A stretch of DNA of 64,000 nt from Candidatus Cloacimonadota bacterium (GTDB lineage Bacteria > Muiribacteriota > UBA6191). The position numbers and the translations under genes are program-made. Below are positions 61,160 through 64,000 of this stretch, one piece after another (position 1 is the stretch's first letter; every line of letters begins with the position of its first letter). The DNA lies in the NCBI GenBank assembly GCA_023954715.1, contig JAGSHD010000010.1:62001-126000 (forward strand), written 5' to 3'. Under the pieces are notes generated by a model. It saw only the letters and a list, made by a program, of their open reading frames with translations, made no database searches and was not told where the DNA came from.

Positions 61160-63217
61160 ATGATTAAAACAAAAAATACATATAATCGAGTCAAATTCAA
61201 ATTATTTGCTGCTTTTTTGTTTCTTATATTTTTTACTTCAATTCCACTATATAAATATTCAAAAGATAAGCAAAATCAAATGATTCGTACTTATGTGGAA
61301 AAAACAAATGATGCCTTTACTGAGTTTATTTCTTCTGATTTGATAACGTCTATGAGGCAAACTAGAGAGATTTTAAAAGTATATTCTAGCTCTCCATTAT
61401 TAAGAGACATGGATAAAAAAAGCCTAAAGTCTACTCTTAGAAAAATAGTCCGATCGAATGACTTATTTAAGGCGGCAGGTTTATACAATCATCGCAAAAC
61501 CTTAGTGACTAAAACAAAAAATTTTGAAGATATTCGTAACATGGACAATCTTTACTCTAAGACTTTTTTACATGTATTTGGTATTAATCTATTTGATAAA
61601 AGTACAAACAGCTTACAAATTAAGTCAGACAATGCTGAGTACCGAGTACTGATCACCAAAGATCAAAGAATTGTCGGTGCATTAATCGTACAGCTTGATA
61701 TGAGCTACTTTCAAGAAAAACTCAATGAATTAAAAAACCATTTTGACTATACAAATGATTATGCCAATGTATATATACTAGATGAAAGCAATCGAATTAT
61801 AGCTTCATCTAAAAGTTCTAGTCATCCTGTAGACTCGATCTTTCCTCCCCTCGAATCCTTTGAAAAAGAAAAATATATAAAAAAACTCAAAGATTCAAAA
61901 GGTGGAGAAGATGCTCCCCCATGGAAGGTAATCTTCGTTCCTAAAGATACAGCATACAAAAACATGGAGGATTTTGAACAATTTTTCTCTGTTTCTATGA
62001 CTATTTTTATCTTTTTTGCCATCTTTTTAGGTTGGAGAGTTTCTAAAATGATTACTCGTCCACTGAGTAAACTTTTGTGGGCAGTAAAACAAATCTCTAA
62101 AGGTGATCTAGATACACCTATCTCTAGCCATTCGGGAGATGAGATCGGGGTATTAGCCGGTAAATTTGATGAAATGAGAGTCAACTTAAAAGATTACCAA
62201 GACCACCTTAAAAAGAAAATCTCTGAATTACAGATTTTATATCAAGTGGGTTCAATTATCTCTGAAGAGCTAGATTACAATCATCTTTTGACCACTATCT
62301 TAAATACCGTAATTGATGTAATGGGAGCTGAAAAAGGCTCTATCATGATCTATGATGAGTCCACTAAAATGCTTAAGATTGCTTCTGCAAAAGGACTAAA
62401 ACACTCTGTTGTAAGACAAACTGTTTTAGCATCTGGAGAGTCCATAGCAGGCCATGTGTTTCAATCCAAAGAGCCTATGCTCGTTTACGATACAATGAAG
62501 TCACAAGACTTTATCAAAATCAAAAGGCGAAAAGTAACACCAGGTACAATGCTTTCTGTTCCACTGGTTTATAAAGATAATAGTTTAGGTGTGATAAATA
62601 TATCCAAGCCTATGCCATATAGTTTTAATGACTTTGATTTAAACTTATTTCAGGCTATAGCCAATATTTGTGCTACTGCCATTGAAAACGCTCGACTCTA
62701 TAAATTAGCCATCACCGATGAAATGACAAACTTGTATATTCGTAGGTTTTTCTATCAAAGCATGAACCAACACATGCTAAAAAAAGATGCTAGTTTCTCA
62801 TTAATTATGCTTGATATAGATCATTTTAAAAACTTCAATGATACTTATGGACATGCTACTGGCGACAAGGTCTTAATCCAAGTTGCACAGATTATTGCAT
62901 CATCCGTGAGAGATTGTGATGTACCCTGTAGATTAGGTGGGGAAGAATTTGCTATTATCTGTCCAAACCAAAGGGCCAACGAAGCTATAATTCCATCCAA
63001 TCGTCTTAAAAAGCTGATTAACTCTGCCGTGATCGAAGTACCCGATGGAAGCGAAGTGCAAATTGGTATATCTATTGGTATTAGTGAATACCCACACGAT
63101 GGGAAAACAATTGATGAACTATACGAAGCAGTAGATAAAGCTCTATATTACTCCAAAGAAAACGGAAGAAATCAAGTTACTGTTTATAAGGATTTGCCCA
63201 AAAGTAAGGATTCATAG
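61160..63217 (+). CDS. membrane diguanylate cyclase, Cache-HAMP-GAF-GGDEF
   Basis: 685 residues. Helix about 14-30, a periplasmic Cache-like domain about 35-270, helix about 275-293, HAMP (RPLSKLLWAVKQISKGDLDT) about 295-350, GAF about 365-510 (AEKGSIMIYDESTKMLKI, SIAGHVFQ), and GGDEF about 520-680 with RLGGEEF, G593 to F597, and inhibitory site R584xxD587 (RDCD) at the canonical distance. Makes cyclic-di-GMP, with product inhibition. The next gene starts one base inside its stop, so they are cotranscribed. In a flagellated cell this may tune motility versus attachment. Confidence 0.95.
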   Translation: MIKTKNTYNRVKFKLFAAFLFLIFFTSIPLYKYSKDKQNQMIRTYVEKTNDAFTEFISSDLITSMRQTREILKVYSSSPLLRDMDKKSLKSTLRKIVRSNDLFKAAGLYNHRKTLVTKTKNFEDIRNMDNLYSKTFLHVFGINLFDKSTNSLQIKSDNAEYRVLITKDQRIVGALIVQLDMSYFQEKLNELKNHFDYTNDYANVYILDESNRIIASSKSSSHPVDSIFPPLESFEKEKYIKKLKDSKGGEDAPPWKVIFVPKDTAYKNMEDFEQFFSVSMTIFIFFAIFLGWRVSKMITRPLSKLLWAVKQISKGDLDTPISSHSGDEIGVLAGKFDEMRVNLKDYQDHLKKKISELQILYQVGSIISEELDYNHLLTTILNTVIDVMGAEKGSIMIYDESTKMLKIASAKGLKHSVVRQTVLASGESIAGHVFQSKEPMLVYDTMKSQDFIKIKRRKVTPGTMLSVPLVYKDNSLGVINISKPMPYSFNDFDLNLFQAIANICATAIENARLYKLAITDEMTNLYIRRFFYQSMNQHMLKKDASFSLIMLDIDHFKNFNDTYGHATGDKVLIQVAQIIASSVRDCDVPCRLGGEEFAIICPNQRANEAIIPSNRLKKLINSAVIEVPDGSEVQIGISIGISEYPHDGKTIDELYEAVDKALYYSKENGRNQVTVYKDLPKSKDS

Positions 63218-64000
63218 TGAGTGGACTCGAAACAATATTTATCATTATCTCAAACTTTGTAATTTTGAGTGCATTTTTTAGTGCTGGCGCCTATCACTTA
63301 CCTCAAGAGTATACCTTTGGTTTTTATAAATTTTTTTCTATTTGTTTGATTGTATATTTTTGCTTTGAATTCATTAAACTTAGACTCTATTCACGGTTTA
63401 AAACTGATTTGCTCAACTACATGCAAAGAAATATTCAAAACCCAAATTCTGAAATTCAAGAAGTACATTTTTCTCATCGACTGTTTCCATTTTATCAAGC
63501 ACTACTTGTATTGCTAAACAAACTAGTACCTGATACAGACAGCCATGATCAAATTGAGTTTTCACTAAAACCTTATTTAGCCTTATCAAAAGACGAAAAA
63601 CTATCAAAAACTGTCTACATGGAAAAGTTTCTATCTCAGTTACAATCAGATATCCCTGATAGTCAGTACTTTATTTTCGGAGTTTCTAACAATCAAATAC
63701 AGTTGCTACAATCCTTGTGTTTAGATCCCGAGATAAAATCTTTTATCAAACAGTCTTCTAAAGATGCTAAACCATTTGTTCATGAAAATAGCTTTAGCTT
63801 TAAAGCCTTTAACGAAAAAAAACCAATTGTAAGTAATGAGCTTGTTAACGATGAAAATTTCGCTCAATTCTTATCTAGAACTGACCTAAACACTCCAATT
63901 TTTGGTGGAGTGTTTCCTATTGTGGTTCACAACAAATGTATTGGTTTTTTATGGATCAAATGTGTTAACCCTCATTTAGAGGTACTAAAAAAACACCAAG
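63217..64000 (+). CDS. membrane-anchored GAF-like protein (truncated by window end)
   Basis: 261 codons from a GTG at 63217 (GAAG... TAGTG overlap with the cyclase stop). Two hydrophobic segments at about 5-20 and 36-53, then a cytosolic region. Around residues 205-255 the text PIFGGVFPIVVHNKCIGFLWIK resembles the central and last strands of a GAF domain. No kinase or cyclase motif is reached before the edge. Context suggests it works with the diguanylate cyclase. It is not present as a closed frame because it continues beyond 64000. Confidence 0.75.
   Translation, partial: MSGLETIFIIISNFVILSAFFSAGAYHLPQEYTFGFYKFFSICLIVYFCFEFIKLRLYSRFKTDLLNYMQRNIQNPNSEIQEVHFSHRLFPFYQALLVLLNKLVPDTDSHDQIEFSLKPYLALSKDEKLSKTVYMEKFLSQLQSDIPDSQYFIFGVSNNQIQLLQSLCLDPEIKSFIKQSSKDAKPFVHENSFSFKAFNEKKPIVSNELVNDENFAQFLSRTDLNTPIFGGVFPIVVHNKCIGFLWIKCVNPHLEVLKKHQ

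Noticed and set aside
1-64000. CRISPR arrays, transposases, phage genes and additional tRNAs
   Set aside because: No regularly spaced repeats, no mobile-element protein motifs and only one GTTCGAATC-type T loop were found.

Overview
The window is AT-rich, gene-dense bacterial DNA with about 48 protein genes, one tRNA, and no rRNA, insertion sequence, phage or CRISPR array that I can see. A TamB-like protein, a probable outer-membrane barrel, TonB-free ferrous iron uptake (FeoAB), the lipoprotein enzymes Lgt and LspA, and flagellar FliD/FliS with a MAF-type glycosyltransferase point to a motile, double-membraned bacterium. The phylum cannot be fixed from the sequence. A low-GC member of Bdellovibrionota or of a candidate phylum such as Margulisbacteria would fit, but that is a guess. 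TTG and GTG starts with good Shine-Dalgarno sequences are common.

Layout. 1-5.2 kb: a sigma-54-dependent response regulator (cut by the window edge), a YihY-family membrane protein, a soluble chemoreceptor fused to bacteriohemerythrin, a glycosyltransferase and a small membrane protein. 5.4-16.1 kb: proline dehydrogenase, then a signalling block of two convergent multi-domain hybrid histidine kinases and an operon of two transporter-like binding proteins plus an H-N type histidine kinase. 16.3-25.2 kb: tRNA-Asn, htpG, tamB, a beta-sandwich-like protein and a likely outer-membrane protein. 25.6-31.1 kb: feoAB, a clan GH-A hydrolase-like protein and an overlapping Cache-only membrane protein. 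31.4-33.9 kb: a zinc-ribbon microprotein, a CheY-like protein and an exported coiled-coil protein. 34.0-41.1 kb: folC, then the flagellar run fliD - unknown - maf - fliS - acetyltransferase, preceded by a good sigma-28-type promoter. 41.1-49.1 kb, minus strand: a compact operon TPR protein - lspA - lgt - rluD - ftsY - RsmI-like methylase. 49.5-54.5 kb: an envelope cluster of HEAT, unknown, GerMN-like, NHL-propeller and TPR-lipoprotein genes. 54.5-64 kb: an acetyltransferase, a DUF2004-like orphan, era-lepB, an exported subtilase, a carboxypeptidase-regulatory-like exported protein, a Cache-HAMP-GAF-GGDEF diguanylate cyclase, and a membrane-anchored GAF-like protein cut by the right edge.

The strongest theme is signal input: seven genes encode sensor or receiver proteins (four of them with periplasmic Cache-like or other sensor regions), and the HK operon carries binding proteins with no transporter. 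The second theme is export and envelope biogenesis: LepB, Lgt, LspA and FtsY lie in this window with many exported proteins of unknown role. Protein calls rest on motif recognition by eye; no database search was possible.
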